Source of the DNA: an uncultured Bacteroidales bacterium | GTDB lineage: Bacteria; Bacteroidota; Bacteroidia; Bacteroidales; Bacteroidaceae | Assembly (NCBI GenBank): GCA_902799355.1 | Contig: CADCAG010000020.1 | Span: 1 to 46,490, forward strand | Length of the DNA stretch: 46,490 nt | Reading direction: 5' to 3' | Shown: in pieces, positions 32,500 to 41,828 of the stretch | How the letters are laid out: each line of letters begins with the position of its first letter | Position numbering within the stretch: the stretch's first letter is position 1 | Notes under the pieces: generated by a model | What the model saw: the letters and a program-made list of their open reading frames with translations, nothing else | Database searches by the model: none | What the model was told of the DNA's origin: nothing | Made by a program: the position numbers and the translations under genes

Positions 32500-34350
32500 A
32501 TGGAACAAAATAACGAGTTGCTTACTGCATGGGACTTCGTGGAGAATACGGGCCACAGCATCTTTCTGACAGGTAAGGCAGGAACGGGTAAAACGACATT
32601 CTTGAAAATGGTCGTGGAGCAGTCGCGTAAACGTCCTATAGTAGTGGCTCCAACGGGTGTGGCGGCAATCAATGCCGGGGGTGTCACCATTCATTCTTTT
32701 TTTCAGTTGCCCTTCTCGCCGTATGTTCCAGGTGCGAAGGTAGAGAGTAAGTTCGACTTCAGTCGTGAGAAGCGTAAAATCATTGCTTCTATCGACCTGC
32801 TGATTATCGACGAGATATCGATGGTACGCGCAGACCTGCTGGATGCCATTGATGCGGTGTTAAGACGCTTTCGCGACCACATGCTGCCCTTTGGAGGTGT
32901 ACAGCTGTTGATGATTGGTGATTTGGCGCAGCTGACACCTGTCGTGACGCCAGAAGACGAACGTATGCTGAAGCCTTATTACGATACGCCTTATTTCTTT
33001 GGTTCGAAGGCTTTGCAGCAGATAGACTATGTGACCATCCAACTGGAGCACGTCTATCGTCAGCAGGATGCCTCGTTCATCAACCTGCTTAACGAGGTGC
33101 GTACAGGTCATCCATCGGCTAAGACCATGGCGCAGCTAAATAGTAGGGTAGGTCAGTCAAACGCCAGTCTGGCTATTCGTCTGACGACACACAATAATTT
33201 AGCCAACTACTATAATGAGTCCGAACTGCAGAAGTTACCAGCGCAATCTTACAGCTATCGGGCAGAGATTAATGGAACCTTTCCTGACTATTCCTATCCT
33301 ACGGCAGAAACGTTGGAGTTGAAGGTAGGTGCACAGGTGATGTTTGTGAAAAACGACCCTTCTGGTGAACACCGCTATTATAATGGGCGTATCGGACGCG
33401 TGATGGAGGCAGGTGAGAAGCACCTTACCGTCTATTGCGAGGGCGATGCCAATGCCATAGAGGTGGAACCATTGGAATGGGAAAATACCCGTTATACACT
33501 GAATGAGAAGACGCGCGAGATAGAGTCGGAAGTGCAGGGTACTTTCAAGCAGTTACCGTTGCGACTGGCATGGGCTATCACCATTCACAAAAGTCAAGGA
33601 CTGACGTTCGACCACGCTATCATCGATGCTAATCAGTCGTTTGCTCCTGGTCAGGTGTATGTGGCTCTGAGTCGTTGCCGTACACTTGAAGGCTTAGTAC
33701 TCGCTACTCCTTTGGAGGCTCGTGCTGTCATAAGTGACGAGCGTGTCGACAGTTATATCGAACAGCAAGAGAGTGAGGCGGAGCGTAGCATCCGGCAACT
33801 GCCTATGCTGAAACAAGAGTATGAGCGCTATTTGCTGCTCCAGCTCTTCGACTTCCGTTCTATACTCTATTTGGAAGAGACAATGGTTCGTATTTTTGCA
33901 GAGTTTTTCTACCACAGTCATGCTTCGCTGAAACAGTTACACGACCAAGCACTCTTCGACCTTCGTCAACATGTTATTACTGTTGCTGAACGCTGGCAGC
34001 AGAAGATACAGTCGATGCCTATCGAAGGATTACGCGATGCCGAATTCTTGGAGCGAGTTAAGCGTAGTGCAGATTATTTCTATGACCAGTTACGTAATAT
34101 TCTCAGCAAACCTATTGAGCTCTCTGCTAAAGTGGAGACAGGCAATAAACAAGCAGCACGTCGTTTAGACAATGCTTTACCTGATCTGCGCCAGACATGG
34201 ATTGCCCGTCGTTATCTGCTGTTGAAAATAGCTGAGAAAGGTTACACTGTTGACAACTATTTGCATGAAAAACAGATGTCTATGCTTGATGCAGTCGATG
34301 AGGAAAAAAAGAAAGTCAAGCGTGGAAGAAAGACAAAGAAAAATACATAA
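32500..34350 (+). CDS. PIF1/RecD-like superfamily 1 DNA helicase
   Basis: The 616-residue ATP-dependent helicase has all expected SF1B motifs: Walker A LTGKAGTGKTTFLK (about 23-36), motif Ia VVAPTGVAAINAGG, Walker B LLIIDEISMVRADLLDA (about 107-123), motif III MIGDLAQLTPV, and motifs V/VI AITIHKSQGLTFDHAIID and QVYVALSRCRTLEGL (about 355-405). The first part is closest to PIF1-type helicases common in Bacteroidota; the C-terminal 200 residues are helical and end in a very basic tail (KKKVKRGRKTKKNT). It probably acts in replication-fork or recombination processing. It has its own start signal and is convergent with glnN. Confidence 0.9.
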   Translation: MEQNNELLTAWDFVENTGHSIFLTGKAGTGKTTFLKMVVEQSRKRPIVVAPTGVAAINAGGVTIHSFFQLPFSPYVPGAKVESKFDFSREKRKIIASIDLLIIDEISMVRADLLDAIDAVLRRFRDHMLPFGGVQLLMIGDLAQLTPVVTPEDERMLKPYYDTPYFFGSKALQQIDYVTIQLEHVYRQQDASFINLLNEVRTGHPSAKTMAQLNSRVGQSNASLAIRLTTHNNLANYYNESELQKLPAQSYSYRAEINGTFPDYSYPTAETLELKVGAQVMFVKNDPSGEHRYYNGRIGRVMEAGEKHLTVYCEGDANAIEVEPLEWENTRYTLNEKTREIESEVQGTFKQLPLRLAWAITIHKSQGLTFDHAIIDANQSFAPGQVYVALSRCRTLEGLVLATPLEARAVISDERVDSYIEQQESEAERSIRQLPMLKQEYERYLLLQLFDFRSILYLEETMVRIFAEFFYHSHASLKQLHDQALFDLRQHVITVAERWQQKIQSMPIEGLRDAEFLERVKRSADYFYDQLRNILSKPIELSAKVETGNKQAARRLDNALPDLRQTWIARRYLLLKIAEKGYTVDNYLHEKQMSMLDAVDEEKKKVKRGRKTKKNT

Positions 34351-34381
34351 AAAGGACCCGATGCTACCCGCACCAGGTCCT
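34347..34381 (-). terminator. Terminator of glnN
   Basis: AGGACC (34353-34358) pairs with GGTCCT (34376-34381), with an inner TGC/GCA stem; on the minus strand the hairpin is followed by TTTTT. It lies right at the helicase stop, so it may serve both convergent genes. Confidence 0.7.
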
Positions 34382-34406
34382 CACACACACGTTCAATGTA
34401 TTATAA

Positions 34407-36620
34407 CTATCTTATGAATAGCAGTTCTCTGTATTTGGGTAGAGGCCACAGGGCATCGTCAACGATCAGCTCCAGTTTGTCAATCTGATAACGGATCTCG
34501 TCAAGTTTCGGCTCTACCTTGTCGTGGTAAGCGATGGCCTTCTCGTGTTCGCCATCAATCTTGTTGGCTTTCTTGCGAGCTTCAACGAGTTCTTCGACGC
34601 CCTTCTCAATGGCAGAGGTGCGCTCAGCAATCTCCTGAATGATTTTCTTGTTGCGGGCAGAAAGTTTGTCAGCAGTATCTATGGGGAAGACGACAGCCAT
34701 GTTGCCCACATTCTTCAGCAGTTCGCTTTGGTAACTGGTAGCCACTGGTATGATATGATTCATCGACAGGTCGCCCAGCACGCGGGCTTCAATCTGGATT
34801 TTCTTGGTGTAGGTCTCCCACTTCACCTCGTTGCGGGCCTCCAGTTCTTTCTGAGTCATCACACCCAGACTTTCGAACATATCTATGCTTTCCTTGTCAA
34901 GGTAGCGCTCGAAGATTTTCGGACAGCTCTTCTCAACATCCAAGCCACGCTTCTCTGCTTCAGCGACCCACTCGTCAGAATAGCCGTTACCATCAAAACG
35001 GATGGGCTTACAAGTCTTAATATCTTCGCGAAGCACATCAATGATAGCATGGAACTTAGCGCTATGCTCTGTACCAGCCAACTGTTTCTCAAATGCCGGA
35101 ATACGGGCATCCACACGTTTCTTGAAGTCGACAAGGGCTTCAGCAACGGCACTGTTCAGAGCTATCATGGCACTGGCACAGTTGGCCTCAGAACCCACAG
35201 CACGGAATTCAAAACGGTTGCCAGTGAAGGCGAAAGGTGAAGTGCGGTTGCGGTCCGTATTGTCGATAAGCAACTCAGGAATCTCGGGGATGTCCATCTT
35301 CAGACCCTGTTTGCCAGCCATAGCCAGGAAGTCCTTGTCTGCTGTCTCAATATGGTCAAGCAATTCGCTGACCTGTTTGCCGAGGAATGACGAGACAATA
35401 GCGGGAGGAGCTTCGTTGGCACCCAGACGGTGAGCATTGGTAGCACTCATGATGGATGCTTTGAGCAAACCGTTGTGACGATAGACACCCATCAGTGTTT
35501 CTACGATAAAGGTAGCAAAGCGCAGGTTCTGTTCAGGGGTCTTACCAGGAGCATGCAATAAGATGCCATTGTCTGTGCTCAGTGACCAGTTGTTGTGCTT
35601 ACCAGATCCGTTGATGCCTGCAAAAGGTTTTTCGTGTAACAGTACGCGGAAGCCATGCTTGCGGGCTATCTTCTTCATGAGCGACATCAACATCATGTTG
35701 TGGTCGACAGCCAGGTTGGTCTCTTCGAAGATTGGTGCCAGCTCAAACTGGTTAGGAGCTACCTCGTTATGGCGGGTCTTACAGGGAACACCCAACTCAA
35801 GAGCCTGAATCTCGAGGTCGCGCATGAAGGCAGCAACACGCTCGGGGATGGCTCCAAAGTAATGGTCGTCCATCTGCTGGTTCTTGGCAGAGTCGTGGCC
35901 CATCAGCGTGCGACCTGTGAGCAACAGGTCTGGGCGTGCAGCATAGAGTCCTTCGTCTACGAGGAAGTACTCCTGCTCCCAACCCAGGTTAGAGGTTACC
36001 TTCTTCACGCTTGGGTCGAAATAGTGGCAGACATCAGTAGCTGCCACATTCACTGCATGTAGGGCACGCAGCAGTGGTGCTTTATAGTCAAGTGCCTCAC
36101 CGCTATAAGATATAAATACGGTGGGAATACACAGCGTGTCGTCGATGATGAATACAGGACTTGTGGGATCCCAGGCAGAATATCCGCGAGCCTCAAAGGT
36201 AGAACGTATACCACCAGAGGGGAAGGATGAGGCGTCAGGTTCCTGCTGGACAAGCAGTTTGCCAGTAAACTCTTCTACCATACCGCCTTTGCCGTCGTGC
36301 TCAATGAAGGAGTCGTGTTTCTCAGCAGTACCTTCGGTCAGCGGTTGGAACCAGTGTGTGTAGTGAGTGACACCGTTCTCAACAGCCCACTGCTTCATGC
36401 CGGCAGCCACTGCGTCGGCCACTGTGCGGTCCAGACGTGCGCCATTGTCGATGACATCAATCATCTTCTCATACACGTCCTTGGGCAGGTACTTGTACAT
36501 CTTCTCACGGTTGAAGACCTTTTTGCCAAAATACTCATAAGGTCTCTCACTTGGTGCTTTTACGTCGAGGGGCTTCTTTTTGAAGGCCTCACCGACAACC
36601 TGAAATCTTAATGCTTCCAT
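34407..36620 (-). CDS. glnN: Glutamine synthetase type III
   Basis: ATP-dependent ligation of ammonium to glutamate, the main assimilation step. The 737-residue length and sequence are those of GSIII (GlnN), the large dodecameric form found in Bacteroidota, not of GSI. Landmarks include WFQPLTEGTAEKHDSFI (about 91-107), FPSGGIRSTFEARGYSAWD, NEVAPNQFELAPIFEETN (about 283-300), AGINGSGKHNNWSLSTDNG and FTGNRFEFRAVGSEAN. Regulation by adenylylation is not expected for this class. It has its own -7 box (36662-36669) and terminator, so it is monocistronic, but it is neighbour to the glnK-amt and gltBD operons a few kb to the right. Confidence 0.97.
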   Translation of the reverse strand: MEALRFQVVGEAFKKKPLDVKAPSERPYEYFGKKVFNREKMYKYLPKDVYEKMIDVIDNGARLDRTVADAVAAGMKQWAVENGVTHYTHWFQPLTEGTAEKHDSFIEHDGKGGMVEEFTGKLLVQQEPDASSFPSGGIRSTFEARGYSAWDPTSPVFIIDDTLCIPTVFISYSGEALDYKAPLLRALHAVNVAATDVCHYFDPSVKKVTSNLGWEQEYFLVDEGLYAARPDLLLTGRTLMGHDSAKNQQMDDHYFGAIPERVAAFMRDLEIQALELGVPCKTRHNEVAPNQFELAPIFEETNLAVDHNMMLMSLMKKIARKHGFRVLLHEKPFAGINGSGKHNNWSLSTDNGILLHAPGKTPEQNLRFATFIVETLMGVYRHNGLLKASIMSATNAHRLGANEAPPAIVSSFLGKQVSELLDHIETADKDFLAMAGKQGLKMDIPEIPELLIDNTDRNRTSPFAFTGNRFEFRAVGSEANCASAMIALNSAVAEALVDFKKRVDARIPAFEKQLAGTEHSAKFHAIIDVLREDIKTCKPIRFDGNGYSDEWVAEAEKRGLDVEKSCPKIFERYLDKESIDMFESLGVMTQKELEARNEVKWETYTKKIQIEARVLGDLSMNHIIPVATSYQSELLKNVGNMAVVFPIDTADKLSARNKKIIQEIAERTSAIEKGVEELVEARKKANKIDGEHEKAIAYHDKVEPKLDEIRYQIDKLELIVDDALWPLPKYRELLFIR

Positions 36621-36661
36621 CTTTTTTCCTATTTTGGTTACACTTTGTTAGTTTACGGTTG

Positions 36662-36669
36662 CAAAGATA
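36662..36669 (-). promoter_or_regulatory. -7 element of glnN
   Basis: Minus strand TATCTTTG, 41 bases before the glnN ATG. The -33 match is weak. Confidence 0.55.
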
Positions 36670-36744
36670 CGACATTCTGAAAGTAAAGGCTATAATTCAA
36701 TGACAGTAAAAATATAAATATGTATGCATAATTACAATTTGAAA

Positions 36745-36782
36745 CAAAAATCCCCACTTTTAGTTACAAACTGAAAGTGGGG
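36745..36782 (-). terminator. Terminator of the dapF-dapL operon
   Basis: CCCCACTTT (36752-36760) pairs with AAAGTGGGG (36774-36782), extended inward by AGTT/AACT; on the minus strand it is followed by ATTTTTG. It lies 22 bases after the dapL stop and upstream of the glnN promoter. Confidence 0.8.
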
Positions 36783-36804
36783 GATAGGGGAGAAAAGGTG
36801 GTTT

Positions 36805-38034
36805 TTATTTGCTCCACTTTTTTATTCTGTCCAGTGCTTCTTCTGTCTTCTCGTGACTGCCAAAGGCTGTGAAGCGAACATATCCTTCGCCAGCAGGACC
36901 GAAGCCTACGCCAGGGGTGCAGACTACGTTGGCCCCATAAAGCAAGTTCTCGAAGAACTGCCAGGAGCTGTTGCCTTCGGGTACGCGCAACCAAATATAA
37001 GGAGCATTCTCGCCACCATAGACCTCGAAGCCCAGTGAGCGAAGAGTAGTCAACATCTTCTTGGCATTCTGCATATAGTAGTTAATGGTGGCTTTAATCT
37101 GTTCTTTACCCTCAGGAGTGTAGATGGCTTCAGCAGCACGCTGAGAAATATAGCTGGTACCATTGAATTTGGTACACTGACGACGATACCATAGAGGATT
37201 CAGGGGGATGCGCTCACCAGTCAGTGTGGCAGCAGTGAGGTCTTTTGGAACCACCGTATAACCACAACGGATACCGGTAAAGCCTGCTGTCTTGGAGTAT
37301 GAGTGGAACTCGATGGCGCAACGGCGGGCTCCACGAATCTCATAGATAGAGTGGGGGATGTCGTCATCTTGGATATAGGCCTGGTAGGCTGCATCGTAGA
37401 AGATGAGTGTGTCGTTTTTCAGGGCGTAGTTAACCCACTTGCGCAATTCTTCGCGTGTGATAACCATACCCGTCGGATTGTTGGGGTAACAGAGATAGAT
37501 AACGTCGACACGACGATTGGGAATCTGTGGTACAAAACCATTCTCAGCATTACATGGCATATAGATGACATTCGACCACTTGCCGTCTTCTACAGTGCCG
37601 GCACGGCCAATCATCACATTCGAGTCGATATAGACAGGATAGATAGGGTCTGTAACACCGATAGAGTTGTCCCAGCGGATGAGTTCCTGGATATTGCCCG
37701 TGTCACTCTTGGCACCGTCGTTGACAAAGATCTCGTCAATGTCGAGGTGGACACCACGTGGCAGGAAGTCGTTCTTCAGAATGGCCTCACGCAAGAAGTC
37801 GTATCCCTGTTCAGGTCCATAGCCATGAAATCCGCTGGCCGTACCCATCTCGTCTGCAGCTTTGTGCATGGCTTCAATAACTGCAGGACATAATGGCTGT
37901 GTTACATCACCGATGCCCAATGAGATGATGTCGGCTTTGGGGTGAGTCACTTTGAAGGCATTGACCTTCTTAGCAATATCTGCAAACAAATAATTGTTTG
38001 GCAACTTGAGGAAGTGTTCGTTAACTAATGCCAT
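36805..38034 (-). CDS. dapL: LL-diaminopimelate aminotransferase
   Basis: PLP enzyme converting tetrahydrodipicolinate directly to LL-diaminopimelate, bypassing the succinylated DapD/C/E steps of the lysine and peptidoglycan route. The product has 409 residues, typical. The PLP-binding lysine is in [20 protein letters not shown] (about residues 266-285). [14 protein letters not shown] (about 37-50), [27 protein letters not shown] and [10 protein letters not shown] are family hallmarks. It follows dapF by 26 bases on the same strand, so the two consecutive enzymes of the pathway are co-transcribed. Confidence 0.97.
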   Translation of the reverse strand: MALVNEHFLKLPNNYLFADIAKKVNAFKVTHPKADIISLGIGDVTQPLCPAVIEAMHKAADEMGTASGFHGYGPEQGYDFLREAILKNDFLPRGVHLDIDEIFVNDGAKSDTGNIQELIRWDNSIGVTDPIYPVYIDSNVMIGRAGTVEDGKWSNVIYMPCNAENGFVPQIPNRRVDVIYLCYPNNPTGMVITREELRKWVNYALKNDTLIFYDAAYQAYIQDDDIPHSIYEIRGARRCAIEFHSYSKTAGFTGIRCGYTVVPKDLTAATLTGERIPLNPLWYRRQCTKFNGTSYISQRAAEAIYTPEGKEQIKATINYYMQNAKKMLTTLRSLGFEVYGGENAPYIWLRVPEGNSSWQFFENLLYGANVVCTPGVGFGPAGEGYVRFTAFGSHEKTEEALDRIKKWSK

Positions 38035-38060
38035 GAATCTTTATTTTTGAAGATTATTTA

Positions 38061-38870
38061 CTATTTCACTATTTCGATTTCACCATCGAAGACAAAGGCT
38101 GCTGGGCCAGTCTTATAGATATGATTGTCTTTAGGGTTCCACTCAATGCTCAGTGTACCTCCGTCCATGATGATTTCCGATTGGCGTCCTGCCCGTCCTG
38201 TCAGGGCTGCAGCTACGGCAGTAGCACAAGCACCTGTTCCGCAGGCTTGTGTGATACCACTGCCACGCTCCCAAACCCTTGTCCTGATACTTCCATCAGC
38301 CTCTATACGGGCAAACTCGATGTTGCAACGTTGAGGAAAGGCAGGATGCTGTTCAAGCATGCGCCCCGTCTCACCAACTTGGTCGACATTGTCAGTGAAG
38401 ATGACATAATGAGGGTTTCCCATGGAGACGAATGTTCCTTGATTCAAATCTCGTGAGGGTATGTATTGGCCAGTATTCTCCAACATCGGCTCGCCCATAT
38501 CCACTGTGACGCTCTCCACGATGCTATGATTAATATGCAGTAGAAGTATTTTTATGCCTGACAGTGTCAGCAGCCGAATTTCGGTCTTGTTGGTCAGTCC
38601 GCGTTCATAGAGATATTTGCCAACGCAGCGGCTGGCATTGCCACACATCATTGCTTCACTGCCGTCGGCATTGAAGATGCGCATGCTAAAGTCAGCCTCA
38701 GGAATACGGGCCTTGTCAATGAGCACCAGTCCGTCAGAACCGATGCCTTGATGCCGGTCGCTCCAGCAGATTGCTGCTTGAGCAGGATTGTCAATGGGAT
38801 GCTGCGACACATCAACATATATGTAGTCGTTGCTGCAGCCATGCATCTTGGTGAAGGGAATCTTGCTCAT
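38061..38870 (-). CDS. dapF: Diaminopimelate epimerase
   Basis: Cofactor-independent racemase converting LL- to meso-diaminopimelate for lysine and peptidoglycan. The product has 269 residues. The two catalytic cysteines are in [15 protein letters not shown] (about residue 75) and [15 protein letters not shown] (about 216); the N-terminal [15 protein letters not shown] and [15 protein letters not shown] are typical. Here the first motif reads GNASRC where GNGxRC is more usual, a tolerated change in many Bacteroidota. It leads the operon with dapL behind a strong promoter at 38900-38930. Confidence 0.97.
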   Translation of the reverse strand: MSKIPFTKMHGCSNDYIYVDVSQHPIDNPAQAAICWSDRHQGIGSDGLVLIDKARIPEADFSMRIFNADGSEAMMCGNASRCVGKYLYERGLTNKTEIRLLTLSGIKILLLHINHSIVESVTVDMGEPMLENTGQYIPSRDLNQGTFVSMGNPHYVIFTDNVDQVGETGRMLEQHPAFPQRCNIEFARIEADGSIRTRVWERGSGITQACGTGACATAVAAALTGRAGRQSEIIMDGGTLSIEWNPKDNHIYKTGPAAFVFDGEIEIVK

Positions 38871-38899
38871 CGTGCTATCCTTTTGTCATAAATCGGGCG

Positions 38900-38930
38900 C
38901 AAAGATAATACAAAAAGTAAAATAATCAAA
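38900..38930 (-). promoter_or_regulatory. Promoter of the dapF-dapL operon
   Basis: Minus strand TTTG (38927-38930), 19 bases, TATCTTTG (38900-38907), a full match. The leader is about 25 bases. Confidence 0.75.
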
Positions 38931-39038
38931 AGGGATTCCAACTTTTTGTATCTTCAAATCGATATATACTAACAAATTATCACAAATAGTTGTATTATTG
39001 TTAACAATTGAAACAAATAATCCTATTTATCATACCAA

Positions 39039-39070
39039 GCCCCCTCTTCCGTTGAAGTAGAAGAGGGGGC
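39039..39070 (-). terminator. Hairpin at the end of the glnK-amt-porin operon
   Basis: An 11-bp perfect stem, GCCCCCTCTTC (39039-39049) with GAAGAGGGGGC (39060-39070), lies 18 bases after the porin stop. The following minus-strand sequence (TTGGTATGATAAATAGG) is not U-rich, so it may work with another factor. Confidence 0.6.
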
Positions 39071-39088
39071 AGGTTCACCTGGTGAAGA

Positions 39089-39799
39089 TTATGGTTGTAG
39101 CGTGAAACCCAAAACCAGGTAAGACATCTGTGAACAGGGATTGGCGACAACCTGTGCAAAGACGGGAATTGAAAACGTATCACTAATCTTAATGTCTTTT
39201 GTAGCCTTCAGTGCGAGGTTGGTAAAGGCAAAACCGCTTGTGCCGTACTGAACGGATTCGTTGAGGACGGCGCCAGCTGTAGCAGTCCATTCTATGGTAG
39301 AAAGTTTAAATGGGACAACTGCTTCTATGTAACTGCTGTAAGCTCGCTCGCCGTCCTCTTTATAATCATTACCCGAGAAGTTGGTGAACCACTGCAGTGA
39401 AGCAAATCCAAAGTCGTAGCCGATAATACCCTCAAAGACGTGGTTTGTACCATGGGCATCGTACTTAAAATATCGTCCATCCGGATCAAGACCACCTTGA
39501 TTAAACCAGTAGTCTGTAATACCGATGTTCAGACCACCGAGTGTATAGCTGAGTGTCCAGTCATACTCTTTGGTGTCAGCAGCATTGGACAGCCCTACAC
39601 TTCCCCATGCGGTCAGCGACAGTCCTTTATAAGAGATGCCCAGTGTGGGCTGTAATGCAACGTTGCCTAAGTTCTGACCACGCCAGATATACTGACTAAC
39701 CACATCGGCACCAATAGCCGTCTCAATACCCTCCTGTGCTTTAGCACACACTCCTGTAGCAATCATCATCGCTAATAAAACAACCTTTTTCATACTCAT
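39089..39799 (-). CDS. TorF-like putative outer-membrane porin linked to ammonium transport
   Basis: The 236-residue product has a signal peptide (MSMKKVVLLAMMIATGVCAK, AQ) and alternating hydrophobic/polar beta-strand stretches with aromatic girdles (SQYIWRGQNLGNVALQPTLG, LSYTLGGLNIGITDYWF), ending in a strand with aromatic/hydrophobic terminus (YLVLGFTLQP). The VVSQYIWRG opening is common in small Bacteroidota barrel proteins annotated as TorF-type putative porins. It follows amt by 33 bases on the same strand and is probably co-transcribed with glnK and amt, suggesting a role in letting ammonium or a nitrogen compound through the outer membrane. That role is inference. Confidence 0.72.
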   Translation of the reverse strand: MSMKKVVLLAMMIATGVCAKAQEGIETAIGADVVSQYIWRGQNLGNVALQPTLGISYKGLSLTAWGSVGLSNAADTKEYDWTLSYTLGGLNIGITDYWFNQGGLDPDGRYFKYDAHGTNHVFEGIIGYDFGFASLQWFTNFSGNDYKEDGERAYSSYIEAVVPFKLSTIEWTATAGAVLNESVQYGTSGFAFTNLALKATKDIKISDTFSIPVFAQVVANPCSQMSYLVLGFTLQP

Positions 39800-39807
39800 T
39801 TCCTTTC

Positions 39808-39834
39808 TTAACTCTTAATTTTTAACTCTTAATT
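39808..39834. repeat. 13-bp tandem direct repeat between porin and amt
   Basis: TTAACTCTTAATT occurs at 39808-39820 and 39822-39834, filling the amt-porin gap and reaching the amt stop codon. It is similar in character to the AT-rich boundary repeats elsewhere in the window. Confidence 0.6.
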
Positions 39835-41086
39835 AGTTATAGCACATTTCTCCATGCTCATAGACGTCAAGACCTTCTTCTTCAATACGCTTGTCTACGC
39901 GCAGACCATGCAGTTTCTTGATACCATAGAACAAGGCGACACCGCAGGCGGCAGCCCAGAGGTCGATGACCAATATGCCAAAGCACTCAGCACCGAAGAA
40001 GCCCCATCCATAACCATAGAAGGCACCATTACTGGTAGATAACAGACCTGTCATCAGTGTACCAAGGATACCGCATACGCCATGTACACTGCTGGCACCT
40101 ACAGGGTCGTCGATATGGAGTTTATGGTCAATAAATTCAATGGCATAGACCAGTACGATACCACATACAAAACCGATGACAACAGCTCCTAAAGGAGAGA
40201 CGAGGTCACAACCGGCAGTGATACCTACCAGACCAGCCAGAACACCGTTAAGTGTCAGTGATAGTGAGGGTTTACCGTATTTCAGCCATGTCAGGAACAT
40301 GGTTGCTGTTCCACCGGCTACAGCAGCTAAGTTGGTGGTCAGGAATACGTGTGAGATGGCAACGCGGTTGACCTCGCCAGAAGCAGCGAGCTGAGAACCA
40401 GGGTTGAAACCAAACCAGCCCAGCCACAAGATGAATACGCCGAGTGCAGCCATGGCCAGGTTATGGCCAGGGATGGCGCGGCTTTTACCGTCTTCGCTGT
40501 ATTTGCCTACACGGGGACCCAGAGCGATGGCGCCGATTAAGGCAAGCACTCCACCTACGCTATGAACAATAGCAGAACCGGCAAAGTCATGGAACACATC
40601 TCCGAAAGTAGTCATCATAAAACTGTCGGCAGCATCGTTGCAGAGCCATCCGCCGCCCCAGGTCCAGTGACCCTCGATAGGATAGATGAACAGGGAGATG
40701 ACAGCTGAGTAAATCAGATACATGGAGAATTTTGTGCGCTCTGCCATAGCACCGCTGACAATTGTCGCAGATGTAGCACAGAAGACGGTCTCGAAAATCA
40801 AGAATCCCTCAACGGGCAGGTCGCCCTTGTAGAAAGAGAGGTCGCCCCAGTTGGCCATGCCGATGAATCCGGCACCTTCGCTACCAAACATAAAACCGAA
40901 TCCCAGAAAGAAGAACAATAGTGAGCCGAACATAAAGTCGACAAAGTTCTTCATCAGGATGTTTGCCGTATTCTTACTGCGGGTAAATCCTGCTTCACAC
41001 AGCGCAAAACCAGGCTGCATCCAAAAAACCAACATGGCTGCCAGTAGCATCCATACGGTATCGAGTGAAAATCCTATTTCGTTCAT
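39833..41086 (-). CDS. amtB: Ammonium transporter
   Basis: Trimeric inner-membrane ammonium channel. The 417-residue product, from MNEIGFSLDTVWML at 41086, has about eleven hydrophobic helices. The open frame to 41116 adds ten residues lying in a repeat element, so I do not use it. Pore residues are visible: the twin-His pair in FHDFAGSAIVHSVGG (about residues 167-181) and ASSVHGVCGILGTL (about 315-328), and FNPGSQLAASG. It has no obvious signal peptide, unlike E. coli AmtB. It lies between glnK (upstream) and a putative porin (downstream); the intergenic space to glnK is entirely a MITE-like inverted repeat. Confidence 0.96.
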   Translation of the reverse strand: MNEIGFSLDTVWMLLAAMLVFWMQPGFALCEAGFTRSKNTANILMKNFVDFMFGSLLFFFLGFGFMFGSEGAGFIGMANWGDLSFYKGDLPVEGFLIFETVFCATSATIVSGAMAERTKFSMYLIYSAVISLFIYPIEGHWTWGGGWLCNDAADSFMMTTFGDVFHDFAGSAIVHSVGGVLALIGAIALGPRVGKYSEDGKSRAIPGHNLAMAALGVFILWLGWFGFNPGSQLAASGEVNRVAISHVFLTTNLAAVAGGTATMFLTWLKYGKPSLSLTLNGVLAGLVGITAGCDLVSPLGAVVIGFVCGIVLVYAIEFIDHKLHIDDPVGASSVHGVCGILGTLMTGLLSTSNGAFYGYGWGFFGAECFGILVIDLWAAACGVALFYGIKKLHGLRVDKRIEEEGLDVYEHGEMCYN

Positions 41087-41094
41087 AATTATGA

Positions 41095-41197
41095 GCCTCC
41101 CCCTAACCCCCTCCAAAAAGAGGGGGAACCCGAACGGAGGTACGGGGTTTATATTTGTGTTTGGTCTCCCCCTCCCTTTGGAGGGGCCGGGGGAGGC
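41095..41197. repeat. MITE-like inverted-repeat element between glnK and amt
   Basis: A 103-bp unit has imperfect terminal inverted repeats of about 22 bp: GCCTCCCCC then CCCCTCCAAA on the left, TTTGGAGGGG then GGGGGAGGC on the right. Each end can also fold locally (CCCCCTC/GAGGGGG at 41108-41126 and CCCCTCC/GGAGGGG near 41170-41186). It fills the glnK-amt gap from just after the glnK stop to nine bases before the amt ATG. I recall similar C-rich repeats as common in Bacteroidota, but have not searched. Confidence 0.7.
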
Positions 41198-41198
41198 T

Positions 41199-41546
41199 TT
41201 ACTTCTTGTCCCTCAATACGGTATCGCCGTTCTCGCCCGTACGTATAGAATAGGTGTCGATGACGTCGCTGACAAAGATACGACCATCGCCGATTTCGCC
41301 AGTGTGGGCTACTCTCAGAATAACCTGTACGGTGGGATCGAGGAATATGTCACGACACACAATGGTGATGGCCACGCGCTCGATGACATCCGTGCTATAC
41401 TGTACACCACGATAGATGCGTTCCTGACGGCTCTGTCCGATGCCGTGTACGTCGTGGTACTCAAACCAGTCGATGTCAGAGGAGAGCAAGGCTGCCTTGA
41501 CCTCTTCGAACTTGGTCTTTCGGATAATTGCTTCAATCTTCTTCAT
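41199..41546 (-). CDS. glnK: PII nitrogen regulatory protein
   Basis: Trimeric signal protein that binds ATP/ADP and 2-oxoglutarate and gates AmtB. The 115-residue product starts MKKIEAIIRKTKFEEVKAAL, a standard PII N terminus. The B-loop/C-terminal region (VAHTGEIGDGRIFVSDVIDT, about 80-99) is conserved. The T-loop (HGIGQSRQERIYRGVQY, about 34-50) keeps Tyr50, equivalent to the uridylylated Tyr51 of E. coli, but is one residue shorter and differs at the tip. It is first in the glnK-amt-porin operon, behind a promoter at 41603-41633, and divergent from gltB, so both nitrogen units share one 282-base control region. Confidence 0.94.
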   Translation of the reverse strand: MKKIEAIIRKTKFEEVKAALLSSDIDWFEYHDVHGIGQSRQERIYRGVQYSTDVIERVAITIVCRDIFLDPTVQVILRVAHTGEIGDGRIFVSDVIDTYSIRTGENGDTVLRDKK

Positions 41547-41602
41547 ACCTTTTTACCTTTTGTTAATACTAACGTCACTGTGACTATTTCTGAATTCGAA
41601 GG

Positions 41603-41633
41603 CAAAATTACAATGATTCTCTGAGATGGCAAT
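41603..41633 (-). promoter_or_regulatory. Promoter of the glnK-amt-porin operon
   Basis: Minus strand ATTG (41630-41633), 19 bases, TAATTTTG (41603-41610). A small perfect inverted repeat, GTCACTGTGAC (41574-41584), sits just downstream in the leader and could be an operator. Confidence 0.6.
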
Positions 41634-41756
41634 ACTACTTTCCCGTCTTTCATTCTATCTTTTTGTTGGTAGTAACAGTTTGCAATGAATTGCGGATATT
41701 TTACTTACAAATTGTTACTTTTGCCCAAAATGTAGATAAATTGGTACGTAAAATGC

Positions 41757-41786
41757 TTTGTTATTCTGACAATATGTATAATTTTG
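41757..41786 (+). promoter_or_regulatory. Promoter of the gltBD operon
   Basis: TTTG (41757-41760), 18 bases, TAATTTTG (41779-41786), about 40 bases before the gltB ATG. A second -7-like box, TACTTTTG (41716-41723), lies upstream and may be an alternative start. Confidence 0.6.
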
Positions 41787-41828
41787 CGCCCGATTTTGTA
41801 ATATAAGAAGGTTTTTAGTTAGGATAAT

